Source of the DNA: Caldicellulosiruptoraceae bacterium PP1
Lineage (GTDB): Bacteria; Bacillota; Thermoanaerobacteria; Caldicellulosiruptorales; Caldicellulosiruptoraceae
Direction of reading: 5' to 3'
NCBI GenBank assembly: GCA_041320695.1
Contig: JBGGOQ010000007.1
Span: 1-64,000 of the forward strand
DNA: 64,000 nucleotides
A program made the position numbers and the translations under genes. The notes beneath the pieces were generated by a model. It was not told the origin of the DNA. It searched no databases and saw nothing but the letters and a program-made list of their open reading frames with translations. Below, one piece after another: positions 8,999 to 17,283 of this stretch (position 1 is its first letter; each line of letters begins with the position of its first letter).

Positions 8999-10360
8999 AT
9001 GAGGAAAGTTTTAAAAACTCGGTATTTATCTCTGCTTTTGGTATTTGCATTTGTTATTTCATTTGCTGTTACCAAATTAGATACAACAAAGGCAGAAGTA
9101 AAACCTGGTTCAAAAGGAACAGTGGTATTTTGGGGAGGACAATTTGATCCAGCTGATAAGCCATTTGAAGACTTTGAAAAGAAAACTGGCTATAAAGTTT
9201 CATATCCTGTCAATTTTGTAGATCAATCAAAACTATTTGCAGCAATTGCAAGTGGTAACCCACCAGATGCAGTTTTTATCTATAATGATTGGATTATTCC
9301 TTTAGCAGCTCAAAAAGCACTAAGGCCAATAGACGAATATATGTCAAAGGCAAAAGATATTTCATATAAAGAATTTCTACCATTCACTTTAAAATGGGGT
9401 GAATATAAAGGGAAACATTATTCACTTCCTTGGGATATTGATTTTGACGTGTTGTACTGGAATAAAGACCTTTTTGAACAAGCTGGATTGGACCCAGACA
9501 GACCACCACAAACTTGGGATGAATTAAAAAAATATATTAAGATTTTAACAAAATATGATTCAAAAGGTAATATAGTTCAATTGGGAATGGATTTACCACA
9601 ATGGAGTGCAAGTCAAGCATTAAACACATTTATGTATCAATTAGGTGTCAATTGGGTAGACCCTTACGGAAAATCAATGGCTCTAAATAAAAATGTAAGA
9701 AAAGCAGTAGATATGGTAATTGAATTAGCAAAAATGTGTGGGAAAGGAATTGAAAGCAAAAAATCAAAAGATGTTGACTTTGCTTTTGAAAAAGGAAACA
9801 TTGCAATGCATATTGACGACTCAGTTTGGAGACCAAGAGATGCTTATAGAAACAATGCTAACTTAAAATGGGATTTAACATTAATACCTGCTCCAGACAC
9901 TAAGACAAAGAGAGTAACACCAGGATATGCAACATGGGCATTAGCATTGCCATCAGGTTCAAAAAATCCACAAGGTGGTTTTGATATTATTAAATGGTTT
10001 GCTTCAGATGTTCCATACCAATGGATTGTTGAAGGATTTAAACAAAACAACAAAACACCTTGGCCATATATGATTGCACATAAAAACATGTATGAATATG
10101 TTAAAAACACAATGGTTCCTCAAATTGCAAACCCAGTTATCAAAAATGCCTTAGGCCATAAAATGCAAATATTAGAAAAGAACGTTGTATTTACAGCAAG
10201 ACAAACTGATTTTGATTATGGTTCAGTGGTTAGCCCAATATGGGATAAGATTCAAACACTCCAAATTAGTCCAGCACAAGGACTTGCTGAAATAGATAAA
10301 CAACTTAAAGCTGGTTTAAAAGAACACTTGAAAAAGGTTGCTCAAAGAAATAAAAAATAA
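8999..10360 (+). CDS. Sugar ABC transporter substrate-binding protein (family 1)
   Basis: A 453-residue exported protein. Signal peptide about 1-32; no lipobox cysteine is visible, so anchoring is unclear. The mature part has the family-1 binding-protein pattern (VVFWGGQFDPADKPFEDFEKKTGY, with LFAAIASGNPPDAV and LPWDIDFDVLYWNKDLFEQAG). GGGAGG lies 8 bases before ATG. It is the first gene after the regulated promoter and is followed by a stable hairpin that separates it from the giant binding protein. Its permease partners are probably one of the two downstream pairs. The ligand is not predictable; catabolic neighbours suggest an oligosaccharide. Confidence 0.9.
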   Translation: MRKVLKTRYLSLLLVFAFVISFAVTKLDTTKAEVKPGSKGTVVFWGGQFDPADKPFEDFEKKTGYKVSYPVNFVDQSKLFAAIASGNPPDAVFIYNDWIIPLAAQKALRPIDEYMSKAKDISYKEFLPFTLKWGEYKGKHYSLPWDIDFDVLYWNKDLFEQAGLDPDRPPQTWDELKKYIKILTKYDSKGNIVQLGMDLPQWSASQALNTFMYQLGVNWVDPYGKSMALNKNVRKAVDMVIELAKMCGKGIESKKSKDVDFAFEKGNIAMHIDDSVWRPRDAYRNNANLKWDLTLIPAPDTKTKRVTPGYATWALALPSGSKNPQGGFDIIKWFASDVPYQWIVEGFKQNNKTPWPYMIAHKNMYEYVKNTMVPQIANPVIKNALGHKMQILEKNVVFTARQTDFDYGSVVSPIWDKIQTLQISPAQGLAEIDKQLKAGLKEHLKKVAQRNKK

Positions 10361-10370
10361 TATCTAGCAA

Positions 10371-10406
10371 GGCGTACTGGAAAGTAATTTAGCTTTCCAG
10401 TATGCC
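10371..10406 (+). terminator. Intra-operon hairpin after the binding-protein gene
   Basis: Fourteen-bp stem (GGCGTACTGGAAAG pairing with CTTTCCAGTATGCC through one G-U) with an 8-base loop. No long T-run follows. Such hairpins partly stop transcription or protect the upstream mRNA, giving more binding protein than permease. Confidence 0.75.
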
Positions 10407-10448
10407 AAAGTTATATTTTTTCAACGCCTATTTTTAGGAGGTTACAAA

Positions 10449-13364
10449 ATGTTTATTTCCAAAAGGATTTTAAAGGAATTCACTATATTAGTATTGATAA
10501 TCTCATTTTTGTTTGATTTTACATATGCACAACCAGGTGCAAAGTTAGCTGAAAAATTAAAAATTCAAGTAAATAATAAAAAAGAAGAAACAATTCTTTA
10601 TAGATATACATATGAAAAATACCTTTTCGATATAAGTAAGCAACACAAATTAAATTGCCAAAATCAGGAGATTATTTTAACACCAGACAACATTTCCTCA
10701 TATTCTGATCAAAAGATAATTAAGAATAATTTCAGAGGAGCTAGTGGCCCTGTATTAATTTGGGATAAAAATGAAAAATACTTTGATTTTAAAACTGAAA
10801 TATTAAATGAAGGGTTTTACAATATCGAAGTTGAATATTATCCTCTTAGTGGTAGTGGAGATACTATTAAAAGAGGTTTATATATTGATGGGAAATTACC
10901 ATTTTTCGAAGCATTGAATATCCCCTTTTTCAGATATTGGAAGGATGCTGCAACTTATAGTGTTTATAATAGTGTAGGAGATGAAATCAATCCTCAACAA
11001 ACAGAGATTTTAGATTGGAACAAGCAGCTATTATTTGACATAAAAGGTAGATACCCTATGGGATTTAATATTTATCTTACAAAAGGATTACATACATTAA
11101 GATTTACATATGTTGATCAGGGAATAGCAATATCAAAGATATATCTAAAAAGTGTTAAGCAATTGCCCGTATATACCCAATATTTAAAAAATACTAATTT
11201 TAATAACAATAACTTTACTCTGAAAATACAAGGTGAAAAGCCATATATAAAAAATGATATCACTATAAAAAAAGAATATAGCGGAGATCCACAAATAGAC
11301 CCATTTGATAAAAATAACATAAGGCTAAATTACCTTGGTGGATGGAGATGGAGAAAAGGGAATCAAGAAGTTATTTGGAAGTTTAATATTCCACAAAATG
11401 GCTATTATAAGCTTGGAATAAAGTATATACAAAACTATAGGGATGGCTTAACAAGCTATAGAGAGATTTTGATAGATGGACATATACCATTTAAAGAATT
11501 TGAAGCTTATCCATTTAAATATAAAAACGAATGGCAATTTAATTGGTTGAAAGGTAAAAATGATAACCCTTATCTTGTTTATTTGAATAAAGGAACTCAT
11601 ACTATATCTTTAAAATGTATTACAGGTGAATATAAAGATATTGTTACTGTATTGGAAGATCTGTCATATCAATTATCATATATACTAAAAAGAATAATAA
11701 TGATAACTGGAAGTGACCCTGATCTAAATTTTGATTATGAATTAGATACAAAAATACCTGATCTTATTAAAAACCTTAAAGATATGTCTTCACAATTAGG
11801 ATATATTTCAGAACAGCTAACAAGGCTTAATGATAAAAGGCCAAGTATTGTTAATCAATTTTTATCTTTCAAGGATCAGATAGATAGGTTAATAAAGACT
11901 CCTTTTCTAATTCCAAGGCAACTAAAAGATTTAATGAATGCTCAAATGAGTATTACAAACTGGATTGAAGATTTAGAAAATCAACCACTTGGTATAGATT
12001 TTATTATGATTGCTTCTAAAGAAAAAAAGCTAAATATAAGAACATCAAATATTTTTGAAAAAATGGCTATATCTTGGTTTAACTTTATTAATTCATTTAA
12101 AAAGGATTATGATAAAGTAGCTGGACTAAAAACTTACAAAGGCAAAAAATATAAAACAATAAATGTGTGGGTAGCAAGAGGAAAAGAATGGGCAGAAATA
12201 ATGAAACAATTAGCTGATGAAGAATTCACACCCAAAACTAATATTAATGTTAATATTAATGTTTTGCCATCAGGTCAGTTATCAACAGGTGGAGTTAATG
12301 CACTTTTATTAAGTATTGTATCCAAGTCATATCCTGATGTAGCATGTGGAGTTGATAGACTCACTCCTGTTGAATTAGCAATTAGAGATGCTACTGTAAA
12401 TTTAAAAAGCTATAAAGATTTCAATAATGTTATAAATAGATTTCATAGTGGAGTAATTGATGGATTTATATATAGAAATGGTGTATATGCATTGCCAGAA
12501 ACTATGGATTTTACAGTAATGTTTTATAGAAAAGATATAATTGATGAACTTGGGATAAAGTTACCAAATACTTGGGAAGAACTATACAAAAATGTATTTC
12601 CGATACTTAATCAAAATGGCATGCAGTTTTACTATGGTAACGCCAATATAGGAGATTCATTTATTCCGTTTCTATATCAACGAGGAGGCAAATTCTACAA
12701 AGATGATTATTTGAGCACTGATTTGGATAGCGAAAGAGCATACATGGCATTTAAAGAATGGACAGATTTATATAAAGTATATAAAGTACCAGTATCAGCA
12801 AGCTTTTTCAATAGATTTAGGACTGGTGAAATGCCAATCGGAATTGCTGGTTATGACATGTATATTATGCTAACTGTTGCAGCACCAGAACTTTATGGCA
12901 GATGGGGAATTGCATTAATACCTGGGCATATAAATGAAGAAGGCAAAATTGATAGAACTGCATCTGCAAACACAACAGCTACTATTATTCTTCAAGGATC
13001 AAAGAAAAAAAATGAATCGTGGGAATTTTTAAAATGGTGGACTGATCAAAATACTCAAACAAGATTTGGTCGAGAAGTAGAGTCATCTATAGGGCCTGAA
13101 GCAAGATGGAATACTGCCAATATGCAAGCATTTTTAAATCTTCCATGGGATAATAGTCACTTAGAAATAATAAAAAAGCAATGGCAATGGTATAGAACAC
13201 AACCTGTTGTATTAGGAGGATATTTTACAAATAGACATTTATTAAATGCTTGGACTAAAGCTGTTGTTGACTTACAAGATATTAGAGATTCATTAGAAAA
13301 AGCTGTTAAAGATATAAATAAGGAAATGAAAATTAAACAAAAGGAATATGGAGTAATTAAGTGA
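10449..13364 (+). CDS. Giant sugar-binding protein with two extra N-terminal beta domains
   Basis: A 971-residue exported protein, about twice the usual size of family-1 binding proteins. Signal peptide about 1-27. Two related beta-sandwich-like units sit at about 95-235 and 290-400; both contain a GFYNIEVEYY/GYYKLGIKYI-like strand, a YIDG/LIDGxxPF turn and a KGLHTLRF/KGTHTISL strand. A mainly helical stretch covers about 405-560. The C-terminal 410 residues (from KTINVWVARGKEWAEIMKQL) are a standard binding-protein fold, with TWEELYKNVFPIL and SANTTATIILQGSKKKNESW segments. AGGAGG precedes ATG. The permease genes begin 21 bases downstream. The extra domains may bind glycan directly; that is inference. 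Confidence 0.83.
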   Translation: MFISKRILKEFTILVLIISFLFDFTYAQPGAKLAEKLKIQVNNKKEETILYRYTYEKYLFDISKQHKLNCQNQEIILTPDNISSYSDQKIIKNNFRGASGPVLIWDKNEKYFDFKTEILNEGFYNIEVEYYPLSGSGDTIKRGLYIDGKLPFFEALNIPFFRYWKDAATYSVYNSVGDEINPQQTEILDWNKQLLFDIKGRYPMGFNIYLTKGLHTLRFTYVDQGIAISKIYLKSVKQLPVYTQYLKNTNFNNNNFTLKIQGEKPYIKNDITIKKEYSGDPQIDPFDKNNIRLNYLGGWRWRKGNQEVIWKFNIPQNGYYKLGIKYIQNYRDGLTSYREILIDGHIPFKEFEAYPFKYKNEWQFNWLKGKNDNPYLVYLNKGTHTISLKCITGEYKDIVTVLEDLSYQLSYILKRIIMITGSDPDLNFDYELDTKIPDLIKNLKDMSSQLGYISEQLTRLNDKRPSIVNQFLSFKDQIDRLIKTPFLIPRQLKDLMNAQMSITNWIEDLENQPLGIDFIMIASKEKKLNIRTSNIFEKMAISWFNFINSFKKDYDKVAGLKTYKGKKYKTINVWVARGKEWAEIMKQLADEEFTPKTNINVNINVLPSGQLSTGGVNALLLSIVSKSYPDVACGVDRLTPVELAIRDATVNLKSYKDFNNVINRFHSGVIDGFIYRNGVYALPETMDFTVMFYRKDIIDELGIKLPNTWEELYKNVFPILNQNGMQFYYGNANIGDSFIPFLYQRGGKFYKDDYLSTDLDSERAYMAFKEWTDLYKVYKVPVSASFFNRFRTGEMPIGIAGYDMYIMLTVAAPELYGRWGIALIPGHINEEGKIDRTASANTTATIILQGSKKKNESWEFLKWWTDQNTQTRFGREVESSIGPEARWNTANMQAFLNLPWDNSHLEIIKKQWQWYRTQPVVLGGYFTNRHLLNAWTKAVVDLQDIRDSLEKAVKDINKEMKIKQKEYGVIK

Positions 13365-13385
13365 GAATTAAGGAGGCCAATAATA

Positions 13386-14276
13386 ATGGCATTTAAGAAA
13401 TTTTGGAACAATTATGGTATTGGGTATTTATTTCTATTACCATTTTTAATACTGTTTACATTGTTTGTTATTATACCTGTACTTTATTCTATATTCTTAA
13501 GTTTTACTCATTACAATATTATACAGTCACCTAAATTTGCAGGTATTGAGAACTATAGGATACTATTTACCGATGATGATGTCTTTTTGATTGCATTAAA
13601 AAACACTTTAATATTTGCATTTATAACTGGTCCCATAGGATATTTTGCTTCATTTTTTGTTGCATGGATTATAGATCAATTAAAGATGAGAAAATTTTTT
13701 GCTTTAGCTTTTTATGCTCCATCAATTACAAGTGGTATTGCAATGTCAGTTGTATGGTTATACTTTTTTTCTAGTGATAGATATGGATTTATAAATAATC
13801 TACTAATACGATTAGGTATAATTTCAGAACCAATTCTATGGAATTTAGATCCAAAAACAATTTTGCCAGTAATAATAATAGTTTCTGTTTGGATGAGTAT
13901 GGGTACAGGTTTTTTAGTTTTTCTTGCAGGTTTACAAAATATCTCAAAAGAGCTTTATGATGCAGGTGCTGTTGATGGGATTAAAAACAGGTTCCAGGAG
14001 CTTATATATATTACACTACCTTCAATGAAACCACAACTTTTGTTTGGTGCAATAAACTCTATTGTCAGCTCGTTTGGGGTGTTTGATATTGCAGTTTCAA
14101 TTGCTGGCATACCAAGCCCTAATTATGCTGGTCATACAATAGTTGCACATTTATATGATTATGCATTTATTAGATTTGATATGGGATTTGCTTCAGCGGT
14201 TGCTGTTATACTTTTCATATTGACATATTCTTTAGGCAAAATTTTTATGAAAGTGTTATCTTCAAAGGACGAATAA
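13386..14276 (+). CDS. Sugar ABC transporter permease, MalF/LplB type
   Basis: A 296-residue inner-membrane permease with six predicted membrane segments. The ATPase-docking loop is ELYDAGAVDGIKNRFQEL, followed by ITLPSMKP. AAGGAGG lies upstream of ATG. It pairs with the next gene (20-base gap) and is probably fed by the giant binding protein. No ATPase gene is adjacent. Confidence 0.93.
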   Translation: MAFKKFWNNYGIGYLFLLPFLILFTLFVIIPVLYSIFLSFTHYNIIQSPKFAGIENYRILFTDDDVFLIALKNTLIFAFITGPIGYFASFFVAWIIDQLKMRKFFALAFYAPSITSGIAMSVVWLYFFSSDRYGFINNLLIRLGIISEPILWNLDPKTILPVIIIVSVWMSMGTGFLVFLAGLQNISKELYDAGAVDGIKNRFQELIYITLPSMKPQLLFGAINSIVSSFGVFDIAVSIAGIPSPNYAGHTIVAHLYDYAFIRFDMGFASAVAVILFILTYSLGKIFMKVLSSKDE

Positions 14277-14296
14277 TAAAGCGGGAGGCTAATTTA

Positions 14297-15160
14297 ATGA
14301 TTAATAATAAAAAAAAGATATTGTTAAACACTAAATGGTGGATAGTTTATTCATTTATGCTGCTTTTAGTCCTTTTCACAGCATTGCCATTGATATATAT
14401 GATATCAACTGCTTTTAAACCATATGATGAATTATTTTTATATCCTCCAAGGTTTTTTGTAAGAAGACCTACAATGAGAAATTTTATTGAGTTATTAACT
14501 GCTTTAGATAGCTCTGTTATTCCTTTTTCAAGATATATATTTAATAGTTTATTTACTACATGTGTTGTAGTTATTTTAACAGTAATAGTAAGTAGTATGG
14601 GAGCATTTGCAATTGCAAAGTATAAGCTACCTTATGGAAATGTGATTTTTAATATAATAATTGCAGCACTCATGTTTTCTCCTCATGTTACACAAATACC
14701 AAACTATTTGATTGTTAGTAAATTAGGTTTATTAAATACATATTGGGCATTGATTGTTCCTAAGATAGCTGTAGCATATAATATATTTCTTATGAAGCAA
14801 TTTATAGAACAGATACCAGATACTTATATAGAAGCCGCAAGAATAGATGGTGCAAAAGATTTTAAGATTTTTTGGAAAATAATAATGCCAATGTGTAAGC
14901 CTGCATGGTCAACATTGATTGTATTTTCATTTGTTTCAAATTGGAATGATTATTTTTCACCGTTGATTTTTATAAATAAACAAGCATTAAAAACATTGCC
15001 GTTAATCTTACAAAGTTTAGCAGGTGGGCCAGGGCAGGTTGCAAGATCAGGAGCTATGGCTGCTGCAACTTTTCTTGTAACAATGCCAACTATAATAGTG
15101 TTCTTGATAATGCAGTCAAGGGTTATGAAAACTATGGCATATTCAGGAATAAAAGGATAA
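14297..15160 (+). CDS. Sugar ABC transporter permease, MalG type
   Basis: A 287-residue partner permease with six membrane segments. The EAA loop is YIEAARIDGAKDFKIFWKII followed by MPMCKP, and the C terminus has the usual WNDYFSPLIF and SGIKG elements. GGGAGG precedes ATG. It forms a heterodimer with the product of the preceding gene. Confidence 0.93.
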   Translation: MINNKKKILLNTKWWIVYSFMLLLVLFTALPLIYMISTAFKPYDELFLYPPRFFVRRPTMRNFIELLTALDSSVIPFSRYIFNSLFTTCVVVILTVIVSSMGAFAIAKYKLPYGNVIFNIIIAALMFSPHVTQIPNYLIVSKLGLLNTYWALIVPKIAVAYNIFLMKQFIEQIPDTYIEAARIDGAKDFKIFWKIIMPMCKPAWSTLIVFSFVSNWNDYFSPLIFINKQALKTLPLILQSLAGGPGQVARSGAMAAATFLVTMPTIIVFLIMQSRVMKTMAYSGIKG

Positions 15161-15174
15161 TTAGGTGGTGTAAA

Positions 15175-16629
15175 ATGAAAAAAAGAATAAAAACTAAAAA
15201 GTTTATTATTTGTTTTATTACTTTTATAGTATTGTATTTTAATTTTTTTCTAATTGCTTTTGCAGCTGATTTTGAACATGACTATATTTTAGATAAACAG
15301 CTTAGGAAGATACCTATACCAATAAGCTATGTAACTGAAAAAGTAATAGATAATTTTGGGAAAGATATTAATCTTAACAACCCACAAGATATCTTTATTG
15401 ATAGTAAAAATAATTTATATATAGTTGATACTGGTAACAATAGAATCGTAAAATTATCAGGTAACGGGGATCTATTAGGTGTATTTACTGGCCCTGATAA
15501 CTCACCTCTTTCTGAGCCTAATGGTATTTATGTTGATGAAGATGAGGATATGTATATTGCTGATACAGGAAATGAAAGAATTATTCATTTATCAAACAAT
15601 GGAAAGTATGTAGAACAATTTACCAAACCAAAGTCTGAGTTATATGATAACAAATATCCTTTTAGACCTATAAAGGTTTTCATAGATAAAATTGGTTACA
15701 TATACATTCTTAATAAAGATGATTATCATGGTTTTATTGTACTTGATGCAACAAATAAATTCCAAGGATATATAGCACCTACTAAACTCGAATTTAGTTT
15801 AAGAGATCTCTTTATAAGGCTATTTGCAACAAAAGAACAAAAAGATATGTTAGAAAAGAGATTACCACCTGCACACTCTAATTTTTTGATACATAGTGAT
15901 GGCATGATATATGCGACTACCATAAGAACTGATAATGCTCAAGTAAAAAAGATAACACCTATAGGTAATAATATTTATAAAAAAACAGACTTTTTTGGAG
16001 AAAGAGTAAATTCACTTGGCAAAAAAAATGAGCCTATGTTTGTTGATTTATGTGTAGACAAAAATGGAATAATTACAGCCCTTGATAATAGCAGTTGTAA
16101 ATTATATCAATATGATCCCGAAGGTAATTTATTAACTGTTTTTGGAGGATATGGAGCTTGGAAAGGTAAATTTATTAATCCTTCAAGTGTTGCAATAGAT
16201 AGTTCTGAAAATCTCTATGTTTTGGATGCAAGTTTAAATAATATTCAAGTATTAAAACCTACCAAATTTATAAGCACCATTCACCATGGTATAAAGCTTT
16301 ATTATCAAGGAAAATACAAAGAAGCTGTAACACCTTGGATGGAAATTTTAAAAATAGATCCTAATTATATTATAGCTAATAAAGGTTTAGCCAAGGCATT
16401 GATGAAACAAGGTAAATGGATTGAAGCAATGAAACATTATAAGAATGCAGATGATAAAGAAGGTTATTCTCAAGCCTTTGCTGAATATAGACATGAAAAC
16501 TTTAGAAAATATTTTATCTTTTATGTATTTGCCTTTATTTTAATACTTTTCATATTACTAAAGATTATTTCTATTGGTTTTAGAAAAAGTCAAATGCTTG
16601 CTGATAATTATTATTTTTATAAAAAATAG
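15175..16629 (+). CDS. NHL-repeat/TPR protein with N- and C-terminal membrane segments
   Basis: A 484-residue protein. Hydrophobic N terminus about 9-30; NHL-type beta-propeller repeats about 55-365 (DIFIDSKNNLYIVDTGNNRI, GIYVDEDEDMYIADTGNERI, SVAIDSSENLYVLDASLNNI); TPR-like helices about 375-440 (LYYQGKYKEAVTPWMEILKI); one transmembrane helix about 447-467. The propeller should lie outside the membrane. Embedded between permease genes with 14-base spacing, it is probably a structural or sensing accessory of the importer. No enzymatic motif is seen. Confidence 0.75.
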   Translation: MKKRIKTKKFIICFITFIVLYFNFFLIAFAADFEHDYILDKQLRKIPIPISYVTEKVIDNFGKDINLNNPQDIFIDSKNNLYIVDTGNNRIVKLSGNGDLLGVFTGPDNSPLSEPNGIYVDEDEDMYIADTGNERIIHLSNNGKYVEQFTKPKSELYDNKYPFRPIKVFIDKIGYIYILNKDDYHGFIVLDATNKFQGYIAPTKLEFSLRDLFIRLFATKEQKDMLEKRLPPAHSNFLIHSDGMIYATTIRTDNAQVKKITPIGNNIYKKTDFFGERVNSLGKKNEPMFVDLCVDKNGIITALDNSSCKLYQYDPEGNLLTVFGGYGAWKGKFINPSSVAIDSSENLYVLDASLNNIQVLKPTKFISTIHHGIKLYYQGKYKEAVTPWMEILKIDPNYIIANKGLAKALMKQGKWIEAMKHYKNADDKEGYSQAFAEYRHENFRKYFIFYVFAFILILFILLKIISIGFRKSQMLADNYYFYKK

Positions 16630-16644
16630 ATTAAGGTGATAAAA

Positions 16645-17268
16645 ATGGAATTGTTGAAAATTTCTTTACTAACAATTTTTAAACCAAGTGAAGCATTTAT
16701 TCAATTAAAAAAGAATAGAAAAAACTTTGATATAATCTCGCCGTTAATTATTCTTGTTTTACTTATTTTAGTAAGAGTATTTGAAATATATTTTACTCAT
16801 TACCCACTTACGCAAATTGAGCCAAGGCAAACAAGCATATTAAGGGAATTTTTCAAAAGCATAATTCCTGTCTTAACTTGGATAGTTTCTTGCTATGCAA
16901 TTACTACTATATCAGAAGGGGAAACTCTAATAAGTGAGCAATTTTCATCAACTATATATTGTTTAATTCCATACATAATATTAACAATTCCAATAGTATT
17001 TTTTTCACATATTCTTTCTATTTATGATATTAGCTGGTTTAATTTTCTTCAAGCAATTAAATGGCTATGGGTTGTTATTTTAATTATATATAGTACCAAG
17101 ACACTGAATAATTTTACTATTGGGAAAACAATATTAGTGTGTATTTTATCAATTATAGCAGCTATTTTAATATGGCTATTAATAGGGCTTTTTTACGTAT
17201 TGACAATTCAGGTTGTAAACTTTATCGATGAATTAATAAAAGAAATAAGACTTCTTCGTATTCGATGA
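16645..17268 (+). CDS. Yip1-like multi-pass membrane protein
   Basis: A roughly 207-residue protein with about five hydrophobic segments and a conserved-looking N terminus IFKPSEAFIQLKKN, as seen in bacterial Yip1-domain proteins. ATG 16645 is chosen because AAGGTGAT, matching the anti-Shine-Dalgarno, lies just before it; a GTG at 16636 overlaps that site. It starts 15 bases after the NHL-TPR gene and ends 15 bases before the DUF5696-like gene. Function unknown; a membrane partner of the NHL-TPR and DUF5696 proteins is inferred. Confidence 0.7.
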   Translation: MELLKISLLTIFKPSEAFIQLKKNRKNFDIISPLIILVLLILVRVFEIYFTHYPLTQIEPRQTSILREFFKSIIPVLTWIVSCYAITTISEGETLISEQFSSTIYCLIPYIILTIPIVFFSHILSIYDISWFNFLQAIKWLWVVILIIYSTKTLNNFTIGKTILVCILSIIAAILIWLLIGLFYVLTIQVVNFIDELIKEIRLLRIR

Positions 17269-17283
17269 AATGGAGGAAGAGTA

